A DNA stretch of 64,000 nucleotides from Atherinomorus stipes. Lineage: Eukaryota > Chordata > Actinopteri > Atheriniformes > Atherinidae. The DNA lies in NCBI GenBank assembly GCA_023101725.1, contig JALJCO010001284.1, forward strand, positions 3,226,001-3,290,000, read 5' to 3'. The notes under the pieces are model-generated. The model did not search any database, was not told the origin of the DNA, and saw nothing but the letters and a program-made list of their open reading frames with translations. The translations under genes and the position numbers were made by a program. Shown here piece by piece: positions 21,621 through 61,706 of this stretch (its first letter is position 1; each line of letters opens with the position of its first letter).

Positions 21621-24600
21621 TCAGCTTGCAGCAGGGGGCGCTGTCTTGCTACAGAGGCGCCCCAGCAGACCAGCCATCTGCAGCAGGGAGTTGACACCTT
21701 CAACAACCCGCATGTGAGTGTATCCGATTTCCTGGAAGAAAGACCACAAACACAGAAGAGGAGGTTAGATGGGAAAACGAAGCTGGAAGTTTGTTAAACA
21801 CATTGCATCATCGTAACATGAAGCCGTTGTTTCACTGGTGAAATTGCTCATTGTTCATGATGCCTTATTGCCCCGATCCTAAAATGTCTTGTGGTGTTGC
21901 AGATCCATCATGATCTAGAAGTTTTACTGACGTTAAATATTGTTAAAACTGCACTCGAGTTTCTCAAGAAAGTTCAGTTCTTCTTTCTAAAAGTTTAGTT
22001 CATTAAATGTAAACGTCTTAATGATGTACTTGTACTTGTTTGGGCTAAAATAAAGCGGGAAATGAGGAGCTGTTATTTCTATGTTATGATGCTGTTATTT
22101 CACTGGTTTGACCAACTGGAGATGAATTTGCATCGTCACCTTGATGAACTCCAACTTCAGGTACTCGGCCATCTGGTAGGTCTTGCACACCCTGAAGATG
22201 TTTCCTATGATGTCCTCCGGGGAGTAGCCTAGTGCCCACAGCTGCTCCACCACCTTGTAGGCCTCGTCGATGTTCCCGTCCACACAGTGTCCCAGCATGC
22301 TTTTCACCAGCAGGGGGTGGGGCTCGTCGCACACTTTAAACACGTTCTCGCTGTTGATGTAGCCGAAGCCGGAGTTGGTGGACTGAAGGTTGTTCAACGC
22401 CTGTAAACACGAAAACAGAGAGTAAGCAAATCCACACTCTGCATCCGGGCCAAGAACTGGACTCCTGACTCTGTCCCTCACCTGTCTCATGTCCCCCTGA
22501 GCAGTGAAGATGATGGCCTCCAGCCCGTCATCGGACACAGACAGGCGCTCCTTCTCCACCACCTCCTGCAGCCGGGCGAGGATCTGTCCATCGGTCAGTT
22601 TGGAGTAGCGCAGCACCGCACAGCGGGACTGGATCGGCTCGATGATCTTATCCGAGGCGTTGCAGGCGAGAGCAAAGCGCGTCGTCTTGGAGTAGATCTC
22701 CATGATCCTCCTCAATGCCTGCTGAGCTCCATCTGTCATGCTGGAAAAAGGATGACGTCACAGACAAAACTTTACTTTTCAAACAGTTATTATTGACATG
22801 GTTTTATCAGACAGGCAGTCTCAAACTCTGAGATCTCTGAGAGATCGATGAGGCGGCCTCACCTATCAGCTTCATCCAGGATGATGATCTTGTGTCGGCC
22901 TTTGGGTAGTGTGACTTTCTGCTGAGCGAACATCTTGATCTTGTTCCTCACCACATCGATCCCCCTGCAGACACAACACCCTCCGTCACAGCTCATCGCA
23001 CCACTGACAGTGTTAGACTAGTGGTGCAGTCCCTAGTTTGTGTTGTTGTCCAGAGTCTCAGTCTCACCTGTCGTTGGAGGCGTTGAGCTCCAGCAGAGCG
23101 TCTTTCATCGCAGGTCCCAGCAGAGCTCGGGCCAAACACAGGATGCTGGTGGTCTTTCCTGTGCCAGGAGGACCTGAACAACATACATGTTTTCCCATCA
23201 TTTCTCACTGATGCCGCGTTAAAATGATACAGGAGGCTGCTGGGTTTGGTGTTAAGCTGATGATAAAATACCCAAAGAAAACGTTTTTGTTCTCTCAGTT
23301 TATATCTGCTGCTGCAGATTAATTATACAGAGCTTCTGACCTGGATGATTCAACATCTGTAGTTGCTGTATAAACTCAAAAGTCACTGTTGAAGCTATAG
23401 CCTTCTGAGACCCGAGCTTTATTTTTTTGTGCATTTTTTTTTTCTTTCATGATCTCTGAAGAGAGTATGGGCATAATATATCATTTTTGTTTTGTTTTGG
23501 TACAGTAAGTAGTTTCTGAGAAATAATATGTCCTCATAAGTGGACAGCGGGTCAATGTTAATAGATAAAATTACAAAGTCATCAGAGTGGAACAATGAAT
23601 GAAACTCCTGTTTACTTCCACAAAAAGACTAACACTAAATGTAAAATGTAACAGAACAATCAAGTTGTTCTGATGTACGTCTTCCAAGTAGTTTCACAAA
23701 TTTACTACTAGGCAGCTTTTGAAGGGCCTTGATGATCCAATATAGCTTTCCTAGATGTAACGAACATCTGATATTATTTAGAAACTTAGAATTGATGCAC
23801 AAAACTACCCAGTCTGTCCTAAATATTCCACTAGGTGTACTTTCTTTTACTCTGCATATGTGGTCATATATTGGGTAAGTTCGTCCCAATGTCCTCATAC
23901 GAGTACATGACATTTAACTTTGTTTTGGAAAGTACTTGCTGTATATATTTTTGAACTATGCATACCACATGGAATTATAGACATTACTTTCTTCAAATAT
24001 ACACATTTTAGCACAAACGTCTGTTATCTCTTAGATTTTTAACTTTTCTTCTGAAAAGTGCACCTCTAGCTTTTCACCAATATGTGCGCCCTCTTGTGGC
24101 TTGACAAGAGTAATGCACTGTGATAAAAGCAACCACTAGGTGGAAGCTACAGTAAAAGTGTCCACTTTTAAAGACAACAGGTCTAAGTTATGTGGAATGA
24201 AGGATATGGTGGAAAGAAGTAAAAATGTAATGTCCTCGTATGTGTGCGCAGGGTCTCAGGGGAAGAGTAGAGTAAGTAAGCTACATGACTTACGCTTCTC
24301 TTGTTTTAACTTAAGTTTACAATTAGGAGTGTCACACGCTCCTGTGTCGTTCTTTTAACCAATGCCTAAATCTGTTATTTAATACTTAAATTTTTTTCTA
24401 TTTAACTTGCACCCAGTTTCTGGAGAGGACATCTCTTCCCCCGTGTCTCCACACAAACCTGCTATAATGATGTTGGGGACGTTTCCCTCCCTGGCGAAGA
24501 CCTCCAGCCGGCTCACAGTCTCCTCGTTTCCCACGATCTCGTTCAGCTTCAGCGGCCGGTATTTCTCTACCCAGGGAAGCTCATATGAGCCCCCGAAAGT

Positions 24601-24693
24601 TTTAGACGATGACTCGCCGGCATCAGTGTCGGCTTTCTGCCCCGTTTCTGTCTGTTTCTGTTTGCATTCTGTCTCTTCCATCTCCACGTCCAT
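21621..24693 (-). CDS. rfc2: Replication factor C subunit 2 (clamp loader AAA+ ATPase)
   Basis: Small subunit of the RFC complex, which opens PCNA and loads it onto primer-template DNA in the nucleus, using ATP. Coding exons in transcript order: 24459-24693, 23068-23173, 22863-22964, 22482-22740, 22140-22400, 21621-21731. Phases agree, giving 1074 bp and 357 aa (human about 354). [10 protein letters not shown] opens the AAA+ core. Walker A GPPGTGKT (residues 79-86) spans the first junction. Walker B is ILDEAD (to residue 147), and the SRC motif carrying the arginine finger is at 186-188. ASNDRGIDVVR is RFC-specific. [20 protein letters not shown] and the C-terminal LLQMAGLL...LC identify RFC2 rather than RFC4 or RFC5. 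The ATG at 24691-24693 (MDVEMEETE) was chosen over an in-frame one at 24733-24735 because it fits the family length. All key residues are present. Divergent from usp11. Confidence 0.97.
23400..24270. mobile_element. Possible DNA-transposon remnant in rfc2 intron 1
   Basis: cttctgagacccgagc at 23402-23417 and the complement of gcagggtctcaggggaag at about 24249-24266 form weak inverted ends. Just inside are tgtcctcataagtggaca (23529-23546) and, inverted, atgtcctcgtatg plus tgtccacttttaaag. This layout recurs in fish repeats I recall but cannot name. Nothing is coded. Low certainty. Confidence 0.3.
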
Positions 24694-25511
24694 GATGTGT
24701 GTGTCAGCCCGGGAACGACACTTTCCCTCCCTCACAAAAGCGACAGATTAAACTCTCATCTCATTGGCTGAGCGTTTAATGTCGGAGAAGGTGATTGGCC
24801 AAGAAAACCTCGCGATCATTGATAGCCACAACAGTTGAAATGCGCCACAAGTAAACAAATTAAACTGTTATCAACATAAACTGTAAATAATTTGTTCAGT
24901 GACTTATGATAATGAGTGAACACAAACTGAAAAACAAAAATTGGTTTAATGTTTGATATTTTTTTAATTTAAAAAAATGCGAGGGTTGAAATTTTGGGGC
25001 AACTATCTGCTTTCTTTCATCTTTTATCAAACCAAAACTGACTACATTTTTAAATAAATATTGAGGTACAAAGTTTAATTTATCTGTCCTACACTGCATA
25101 AATGTAATTTGACACAGTAGGATCGTTGGATGTTTTAAAGTTGTTTGATGTGCTTGTTTGGATCAATTCTGTCCATTTGTACCTTTAAATAAAATAATTA
25201 TTCCACCAGGGATTGCATTTTTAACCGTGTTAAATTTATTAATAGGAATGATAATACCATATAAATTCTTGATATGTCATGAATGGCCCATCCTAGGTTA
25301 TGCTCAACTGATAGCTTTGTTGTGACTTGCTAAATGGATCAGGAAGTCGTCATCGCCCGGGTCTAAACCACTTCCTACTTCCGCAAACACAGCTCCCGTT
25401 GCTTCCCCGTTCATCGGTTGATCAATGCGGCGGTTGACTTCTTCTTTCTACTTCCTGGCTCCGTTTGATATTCGTTACAGTTCTGACATTTATGAGTGAT
25501 TGATAAGTATC
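24694..25511. promoter_or_regulatory. Head-to-head rfc2/usp11 intergenic promoter region
   Basis: 818 bp between the start codons of rfc2 (minus) and usp11 (plus). Near rfc2 there are two CCAAT boxes on its coding strand (ATTGG on the plus strand at 24763-24767 and 24794-24798), spaced 31 bp, typical of NF-Y-driven replication genes. Near usp11 there are ETS-like acttccgc (25377-25384) and a CpG-rich stretch. The middle (24840-25300) is AT-rich. Transcription starts are not visible, so a shared bidirectional promoter is inferred from orientation and distance. Confidence 0.55.
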
Positions 25512-53931
<28,420 letters not shown>

Positions 53932-54714
53932 ATGAATTTTGGTTTAAACTTGTCATTGTTTTTTTTTTTTCCATCATCTGCGCTGCTCACATGTCCCGCG
54001 TCCGCTCGTCAGGCAACGTGCACGCTTCACGCTCAGGTAGTGTGAAACTCCACCAGTTTTCCCACATCAGCAACACTGAAACCAGTGTTCAGCTTCAGGG
54101 CGATGAATGAGTTTAAGTTGTTCAACTTTATTCCCACTGTAATGGATAACTTTAAATCCTCCAGGATGATCTGCTGGTTTAAATTAAAGGCACATGAAAG
54201 AAGTCAAATATTACATCAGGATCAGATTAACTTCATTTTTTCTTATTTGCTGACGTGTAGCTTGGAGCCACAGATAAAGCTGGGACTGGGTGTGCTGCAG
54301 GGGATTATGGGTAATCACAGGAACATACAGTTAAAGCTGTCAGGGATTAAATTGATCTGTATATTTTGCTTGTTTATTGATATTTATTTTTAATGGAATT
54401 ATTCAGGGGACATGATTTTCATGGACCGGTGCGGGACATTGGGAGGCTTAATTTTTCATATTTATAAAGAATTTATATTCAGGCAAGTTTCTCTTTCAGT
54501 TAGGATGTGTAATTTTTGGGGTCTTTGCAGAGGCGGACAGAGTGAGCTCCTCACTGATTCTTAAACCAGCGGTGTACAGTATTTTTGTATTGTAAGTAAT
54601 GTATTATCATTCCTGGTCAGAGCAGCAGGGAAGCTGGGGCTGATTTCTTTCTTTGTGCTTCCCTGTCAAATATCAGATGAAAATATTTTATCGTACTTTC
54701 AATCTTTTGATATA

Positions 54715-54720
54715 AATAAA
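54715..54720 (+). terminator. usp11: Candidate poly(A) signal of usp11
   Basis: AATAAA in tataaataaaagg, 784 bp past the usp11 stop and just before the emc3 3' end on the other strand. Confidence 0.5.
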
Positions 54721-54835
54721 AGGAATATTATTATCACCATGACACCGTTGTGTGATGTTCCCACCAGAAACGCATCCCACGGGATGTGGAAACGCTGCAC
54801 AGCACAAACAGATGGGGTCAGAGGTGATGGGGTGT

Positions 54836-54841
54836 TTTATT
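54836..54841 (-). terminator. emc3: Poly(A) signal of emc3
   Basis: Minus strand AATAAA (within aaaataaaacacc), 217 bp after the emc3 stop codon. Separated from the usp11 signal by about 115 bp. Confidence 0.55.
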
Positions 54842-55057
54842 TTTTTAAGGTCAGCACAACTCCAGAGTAGTAAAAAAAACGAAGTGTCCTGCAGGATGCC
54901 CCGTGGAGAAAATTCAGTCACGTTTAAACGCAGCTCTGGACTCCTGAGCGCTGCTAAAAGCACACATGGTGGCGGCTGTTGATGCTTCTGTGTCCATTCA
55001 ACACTCCTGCACCTTGAGAATCTCTGTTCACGCGGAGACGTCCACAGACGTGCTTCT

Positions 55058-56960
55058 TTACAACGTGCTGGACCCGATGTCGCGGCTGAAGAAAGCTCCG
55101 AATGTGAGGTCTCTGGACATCAGTTCCTCTTCCACGTTCTCCAGCGCCCACTTGTGTTCCACGATCTCCAGCGCCTCCCACTCGCTCTGAAACAGACACA
55201 GCATTTTACCTCTTAAGGATGATTGAAAACTACGTTCTGATATGAAGAATTTACAAGGCTGGAAGTGTTGGAGATGAAGGGAGACTGTAACCAGGGTTTA
55301 TAAAGTAAATTTATAATTCCTGGGTCAGTTCTGTAACCTGCTCTGTATCATGTGCTTCCTCACCAGCATAGTATGATTGTTTTAATCTCAGATTCTACAT
55401 ACAGTAGACTTGACATTGTGTTCAGATTAAATATGAGCATGTCTGCCACCTTGTGGTGGAGGTGGTGACAAGTTTTGTCTGTTTCTGGAGGTAAAGGTCT
55501 GTTTCACTCAGTTATGTTGCTTAGAGGATGAAAAATTTGAATAGTTTGGAAACCCAATCAGTGTATTTATCATTTGTTAGTGTTTCACCTTAAAGGCCTT
55601 GTTGGGGTCAGGGGGCATCGCCATGGCAGCACCAGTCATCTGGTCCTGCATGATCCGTGACTGGTCAGCAGCTGTGAGGCAGAATGTGTTAAACATTTCA
55701 GGGGTTCACCTGCTTTATTTTCACATGTACAACCTATAAAAAATTCTTCCTCCCATGAACTCACCGTTGTCCTGACCCAGTATGAGGTTATACATGCTTC
55801 TCAGTCCAAACACATTCAGGAAGTACCAGGAAGCTGAACTCACCCTGAAAACATCAAACCAGGAGGAATTCAATAAGCTTGACTGACACAAGCAAAGTCA
55901 GATTAACATCTTTAAACCAAACGGCCACTTTATCAGCTCCACTTGTTCAACCTGTTCAAACTCACTGTTCAATTGCTGTTCAAGACAAATCTCTAACCAG
56001 CCAATCACAAGGCAGGCAGCAATCTCAATCCACCAGAGCAGCTTTGGGATGTGGTGGAACAGGAGATTCTCATCATGTATATGCAGCAACTGTGTGATGC
56101 TATCATGTCAATATGGAGCAAAACCTCTGAGGAACACTTCCAACATTTTGTTGGATCTATGACCCCAGGAATTAAGACAGTTCTGGAGGAAAAAGGGATC
56201 CAACCCGGTACTAGAAGGTGGACCTGATAAAGTGGATGATGAGTTTGAGTGTATTAACTTACCAAGATGCATCAAGTGACAGCAGGTCTATTCCTCTCTG
56301 CAACATGGGCTTGAACCTCAGAGTCAGAGGAAATGGCACCTTTGCTGGAAGACAACACAAATATAATGTCTACATGTGGTCTAGCAACCTTCTCATGGCC
56401 ATTGAGTCTCATTCATGAAAAATGAGCAGAGTGAATTTGTGTTTAAACTGTTCGCAGATGTAAATTAACATGAATCTCGCATTCATCAACATTTTAGCAG
56501 CTCCGATCTGTTCGTAGCTACTAGCAAACTCTACACATGCTTGCAATTGTGTAGTGCCTGTGTAAATTTACAGACACATAAATAATGCTCGTCCCTGTTG
56601 TAAATTACAATTTCAATTCATAGTGCGCTCTGTTATGGACAGATTCAGTTTAAAAATGCACCCCCTCCCCCTTTTATAGGACACAGTGGCCGTGATTTTG
56701 ATGATTTGATGACTGTCTACCGGGTCAAAACAGTCTCACACAGCAGCAGAGCGTGCTGGACTGAGTGTAGCTACTGAAGGAATGAATTTGTAATAAATCT
56801 CAATCTCATGCGCTGTGCACCTCCTTTTATGGAGCTCATTGCTAATTCATGGGCGGAGATTTATGCAAACAACTGATTACCAGGAGCGTGCTGTCACTTT
56901 ACGATCGTTTGGCATTCATGATCTACATACGTGCTTACGATCAGATCTGACCTGATCTTT

Positions 56961-56996
<36 letters not shown>

Positions 56997-59483
56997 GAAC
57001 ATCGTCACTCGCTCAACACATCCTTCAAGTAAGCACGTAGATCTGACGGTGGAAATTAAAACCAACACATTTAGAAACTCACTTATGACAAATCCAGAGA
57101 AAGCCCAGTTGATCCATCCACCGATCAGAATCATGGGCAGCACGTTGGTCAGGTTTCCCTTCATCATGTCCGTCAACATGCTGCTGTCTGAAAAACACCA
57201 GCAGGAGTGAAGGAGCTGAGCCTCTCATCAAAAACAGCGATTGGTCTGTTACATGTCAGGTAAACATGCAACATGTGGCGTCATTGTGGAAGATGGTGAT
57301 GTTTGCAGGAGTTTACAGAAGATGTCAAAACTGCTTCCAGTCTAAATGTTGCAGAATCAGTTGACCCGTTGGGGAAAATGGAAGCTCTGTTATCTGTCAC
57401 AGCTGTGGTTTGTGACTGGGTCTGACACATTCCCAGCTCGTACATCCACACACCTGTCATGGGGTTCTTGGGAATGACCTTCCTCTTGACCTTCTTGAAG
57501 AAACCGGTTTCTGCGTTGTTGAAGTAATGTTTCCTCATAGCAAAGGACTGAAACAGTGAAAACAACTCAGTCACATGACTTCCTGCAGCAGTTGTAGCTC
57601 TCATTTAGTTTCCACTACTTCACCACTAGATGTCACGACTAGCCTGAACTAACTTTACACTATAAGAGCAACGATGCATCAAGTTAAATCCAGTGGTAAA
57701 TCCAGTTTACCTGTCGGGGAATGTACTTCCCGTTCTCTCTGAGGATGCGGCTTCGCAGGAGTACCTGGCTGAACACAACCAGACAGATCCAGAGTCAGTC
57801 ATGTCACTCAGGATCACGGTTTTAAGGTAATATAACATATGATCCATGTTTTCAAACACCACCATCTCCCCGTTTGTTCATCACAGTGCTGCTCGACTCT
57901 GCTGAGTGTGTTGGAGCTGCTTTGTCCCAACAGGAGAAATAACACAGAACTAAAGAGCAAGCAGAACATCTTCCATGACTGAGTTTGTCAGACTACCCCT
58001 CCCTGCAGTTTGTCCCAGAATACACACCACATTCATGACATCATCAGCTTGTTTCTGTCATGACTCCAGTCTGCAGAGCAGTTCTGTACATGTGTCCATG
58101 TCATGTGATGGTCACATACAACTCTGCTGTAGCTGTGCTAATCGCACCTGCAGAGGCTGGACTGGACCTCATTTTTTTGCCTGAAGTGGTTCCACAAAGT
58201 GCTTTTTGGTGGTGGTTTTCTTTTCTTTGCATGTTTCTTATACCTGCTCTTCTTTAGCATCAAATCTCATAGCACCACACACTATACCAGAGCAATGCAT
58301 CGGTGCGGAATGGTTTTCCATCAGCTAAACGGCCTCCTCCTCATAGTGGTAGTAACACATTACTGGTGCTGGTTAAAGCCAGACAGTCACACAGAATCCC
58401 ATAAAATATTCTCATAATTAAATGTTAACTTGAAATGTAAATGTCTTCACTCTCAGACTGCATGTTTACTTCTGGTTCCTAGAGGTTCTCAAAGCAGAAT
58501 GGGTGAAGAACCTTCAGTTATCAGATCCCTCTCTAAGGAACCAGGTCCAGTTTGGCTTCAGGAAGCAGACACTCTACCTTTAAGATCATCTTCAAACTTT
58601 CCTTCCAGATATATCTTAGTCAGGTCTGGCTTGGTGACCCTTATCCATCCCTTCAGTTCTGCTCTATAGGCCGAGGCTGCTGGGAGACTTCCCATAATGC
58701 ACTGGGCTCTTCTCTGCTCTCTGATACTCCTATATCTATCTATCCCCCCTCCCACTCTATTCTACTCACAAAAAGTTAGGGATATTCAACTTTTGGTCAA
58801 GTCACGTTTACACTACTTTTGTATTTTTTTTGTCGTTAAGTCATCTTTTGTGCATTTGTGCAGTTTAGAGAAAGTCTAATTCAGTTCACCTGGAAAGGTT
58901 GTTGTGGATTTTAGGTGGAATCTGACATACAAAAAGCCAAATATCCCTAACTTTTTGTGAGCCGTGTATATATACCGTATATGAATACATACCACAATAA
59001 TACTTAACAAGCATGAAAAATGGAGAATTTTAATCTAATTTAATTTAAACCTCAAACTACAATGATACCCTGTAATCGCCCAGCCCTAAAAGGTGGTGAG
59101 CTTCTGCTTCATGTTCTGGATTGTGTTCACAAGAAAATCCTCATTTATTTATTATTCAATTAAAACATTAAATCAGCTCAGCACCACCTGAAGGGTCTGC
59201 AGTCACAGAGAGACATCAGCATTTCCTGCAGAGGTCACGTTGACGGAAGAGAAATACAAGAAATGACACATCATCATAATCCTCATTATTATCGTTATCA
59301 GCAGCATCAGCATGAGCTCGCGTCTCACCTGTCAGAGACCTGCTCCAGGTCCACCTTCTTGTCACTGTGGAGCAGCTGGGTGACGTAGTGACGAATGACT
59401 CCCACAAAGAAGGTGATGAAGACGATGGGCAGGACTACCCACATCCGAATGCTGGAGTCCAGCAGGAGCTCTGGACCGGCCAT
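55058..59483 (-). CDS. emc3: ER membrane protein complex subunit 3
   Basis: Core subunit of the ER membrane complex, which inserts tail-anchored and multi-pass proteins into the ER membrane. EMC3 belongs to the Oxa1/YidC/Get1 insertase superfamily. Coding exons in transcript order: 59329-59483, 57711-57768, 57454-57547, 57083-57187, 56263-56344, 55765-55844, 55589-55671, 55058-55186. All GT-AG with matching phases, 786 bp and 261 aa, the same length as human EMC3. The start [13 protein letters not shown] is that of the family. Three membrane segments are visible: about 14-32 ([15 protein letters not shown]), 117-137 ([20 protein letters not shown]) and 168-188 ([19 protein letters not shown]). 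The cytosolic loop between the first two is basic (FFKKVKRKV), and the C-terminus is acidic/helical (EEELM). The acceptor of exon 56263-56344 was set at ttccag/CAAAG to preserve ITKV. A probable 5' noncoding exon lies upstream. Convergent with usp11. Confidence 0.97.
55916..56234 (+). mobile_element. Internally deleted mariner-type element in emc3 intron
   Basis: Starts aaccaaacggccactttatc and ends ggacctgataaagtgg, the terminal sequence of the element family at 26570-27590. The middle jumps from the 5' leader (ccagccaatcacaaggcagg) straight to the 3' coding remnant (agcagctttgggatgtggtg ... catcatgtatatgcagcaac ... aaacctctgaggaacacttc). Non-autonomous; lies between emc3 exons 55765-55844 and 56263-56344. 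Confidence 0.65.
56961..56997. repeat. (CA)n microsatellite
   Basis: CA-rich run with one TATA interruption, in emc3 intron. Confidence 0.85.
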
Positions 59484-59645
59484 CGCTCTCTGTTCAACTC
59501 ACCAACCCAGAAACACACAGGAAGACGCTGAGGAAAAGAAAGAGTTTGAATTCCAACAGGATGGTAAATCTACCAGAGACCATCATCATCATCATCTCAC
59601 ACTTGAACCAATTAGAAACATTTCTGTGTTGATGGTCCTCAAAAG

Positions 59646-59849
59646 CAGTGATCACCAATCCCGGTCCTCAAGGACCGGTATCCTGCTGGTTTTCCAGGTC
59701 TCCCTGCTGCAGCACACCAGAGTCAGACTCAGACAAGCTCTGGACAACTCTGCTAATTAGTCAATGATTTCAATCAGGTGTGTTGCAGCAGTGAGACATG
59801 GAATACCTGCAGGATACCGGTCCTTGAGGACCAGGATTAGGGATCCCTG
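59646..59849. mobile_element. Palindromic hAT MITE with perfect 8-bp target duplication
   Basis: ctcaaaag stands at both 59638-59645 and 59850-59857. The ends are cagtgatcaccaatcccggt and accaggattagggatccctg. The inner arms (ccctgctgcagcacaccaga / ...caggtgtgttgcagcagtga) make a 204-bp hairpin. Non-coding. Confidence 0.85.
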
Positions 59850-61235
59850 CTCAAAAGCACAAGTTCTAAAGAGAAAAGCAAAGGACAGAGAAGACTGAAT
59901 GATGAAACGTACAATGGCATTATTATCTTCATTTAAAACCTGATTCTAATGTATACAGCTGGACATTTTCTTGATCCTTAAAGATCAAGATCCTTAAAGA
60001 TTAAAGCTTCCTACAGACTAGGTTTCCAATGAGAGCAAAGACATCTTCAAGAATAAAAAAAAGTCTCATTAAAGGACTTTTTCACAAATCTTCATAATTT
60101 TTTTTTTGCATTTTGTAATTTGTCATTTTCATTAGGCAGCAATAAATAAATGCTGGTAAAACCTGTTTTCACGCTGTGACCAGTCTAACACTTTATACCC
60201 AATCATGAGTCATTTATACTTTTAAAAGAATATTCACCTCATAAATATTTTCGTATTTACTTAGAAAAAGATAAATGAAAGATTAATCATGAAAAAAGGC
60301 CCCTAACAAAGTCACTTCACTCAACTTTTCCCTCAAGCTGAGCGAGATCATAGTGATGGTATTGGACCAGAACAGTTGTAACTTCTTCGTTCGTAGCTTT
60401 CCACTGTTTTTATGAAAGAACTCAAATCCTACATTTCTAAAGTAATCCAGGTCACTGACATAGAAGGCTATTGCTACACAGCAAAATGGCATTTATTCCT
60501 TTGTAATGTCTCACATAAGTCTCTTTTTCCCATTTTAATGGTGAAACAAACTGATGTCAATTTCATTTCAGTTCAGTTAGTTTACACACAGTTAAGTAAG
60601 CACGATCGGTACAAGTCAAGTTAACGTCCAGTTTAATCCAATCCAATCTACCAATGTAATCCTATCCAATATCGCTGGATCGTGTTTCAAAGTGTAAATA
60701 TACAGTGTATGCAAGTATACACAAGTAAGCTATAACTGACATTTATCTGAGTATATCAGTATGAAGAGCTTTAAATGTGCTGCACAACGAAGCGATAAAT
60801 AAATACCTCTTTAGTTTTCCCTGTTTGTCTGGTGAAAATGAACCAAATTCCAATAAAACCATCTTGACAATGCACCAAACCTTTAACTTATTCTAGAGCG
60901 TTTGCTTCAACATAAACATCTGGCCTGACAAAACGGTATCAGTCTCCAAAACATTATTATTGTTGCTTTTATTATTAATACACCACACAGTTTTACTCGC
61001 TGTAGATCTGCTTTTATCCCTCTCATTTAACAGAGCACCTGTTCGCAGAATGAGACATGGCCGACGGCTTTTGAGCTAACCATACACCCCGACCAAGGTT
61101 TAAATCACAAACTAAACTACCTGCAACAAACTAATCTGACCTGCTGCTGACCTCTCTCCATTCACTAACTAGCTGAAGTTAGCATTAGCCGCCATTTAGC
61201 TCAATATAAAGTTGGCTACAGATGCTAGCCGGCTA

Positions 61236-61285
<50 letters not shown>

Positions 61286-61308
61286 GGGGGGGGGGGGGGG
61301 GGGGGGGG
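61236..61308. repeat. Poly-G tract (48 G, CC, 23 G)
   Basis: Almost pure G for 73 bp on the plus strand, that is, poly-C in the emc3 transcript direction. Length is probably unreliable: such runs are hard to sequence. It could also be a gap-filling artefact. Confidence 0.8.
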
Positions 61309-61441
61309 AAATTTAGCTAGTTAACCTGACATCTCTTCGATGTTTAAATGCAGTTTCTAGTTTTTTTTAAATGCAGATGTTATTGACCTGAAATCCTCTG
61401 AAAATCTTATAATGTGTCAATGTGAAATAAACATATCTCAC

Positions 61442-61560
61442 CACATTAACGAACTTTTGTGAATGAGTGACGCGACAAACACGTTCAGCCGCTCAGTGAT
61501 GTACTTCCGGTCACACCGGAAACACCGAGCAGAGTTTGACACTTCCAGAAATATCAGACT
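61442..61560 (-). promoter_or_regulatory. emc3: Probable emc3 promoter and 5' noncoding exon
   Basis: A CpG-containing patch with paired inverted ETS motifs, acttccgg (61503-61510) and ccggaaac (61516-61523). On the minus strand aatgtg/gtgaga at 61442/61441 is a strong donor. This suggests a noncoding exon of some 60-80 bp that splices to the acceptor at 59527. Inferred from motifs only. Confidence 0.4.
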
Positions 61561-61569
61561 TGCTTTATT

Positions 61570-61706
61570 GAGTGAGTGAGTGAGTGAGTGAGTGAGTGAG
61601 TGAGTGAGTGAGTGAGTGAGTGAGTGAGTGAGTGAGTGAGTATGTAAGTAAGTAAATAAGTAATTAAGTAAGCAAGCAAGTAAATAAATAAATAAATAAA
61701 TAAATA
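61570..61706. repeat. (GAGT)n tetranucleotide repeat decaying to (AAGT)n/(AAAT)n
   Basis: About 18 perfect GAGT units to 61641, then taagtaag, aagcaagc and finally aaataaat units to about 61706. Confidence 0.9.

Larger units (their letters stand above)
59484..61441. other. emc3: emc3 5' leader and probable first intron
   Basis: On the minus strand cttttcctcag/CGTC (junction at 59527/59528) is a good acceptor, so 59484-59527 is probably 5'UTR of the coding exon. The rest would be an intron back to a donor at 61440-61441. It holds the MITE at 59646-59849 and the poly-G tract at 61236-61308. No other gene seen. Confidence 0.45.

Noticed and set aside
22095..22739. 214-codon open frame on the minus strand
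   Set aside because: It is rfc2 exons 22482-22740 and 22140-22400 with the 81-bp intron read through; the residues between GDMRQ and ALNNLQ are intronic.
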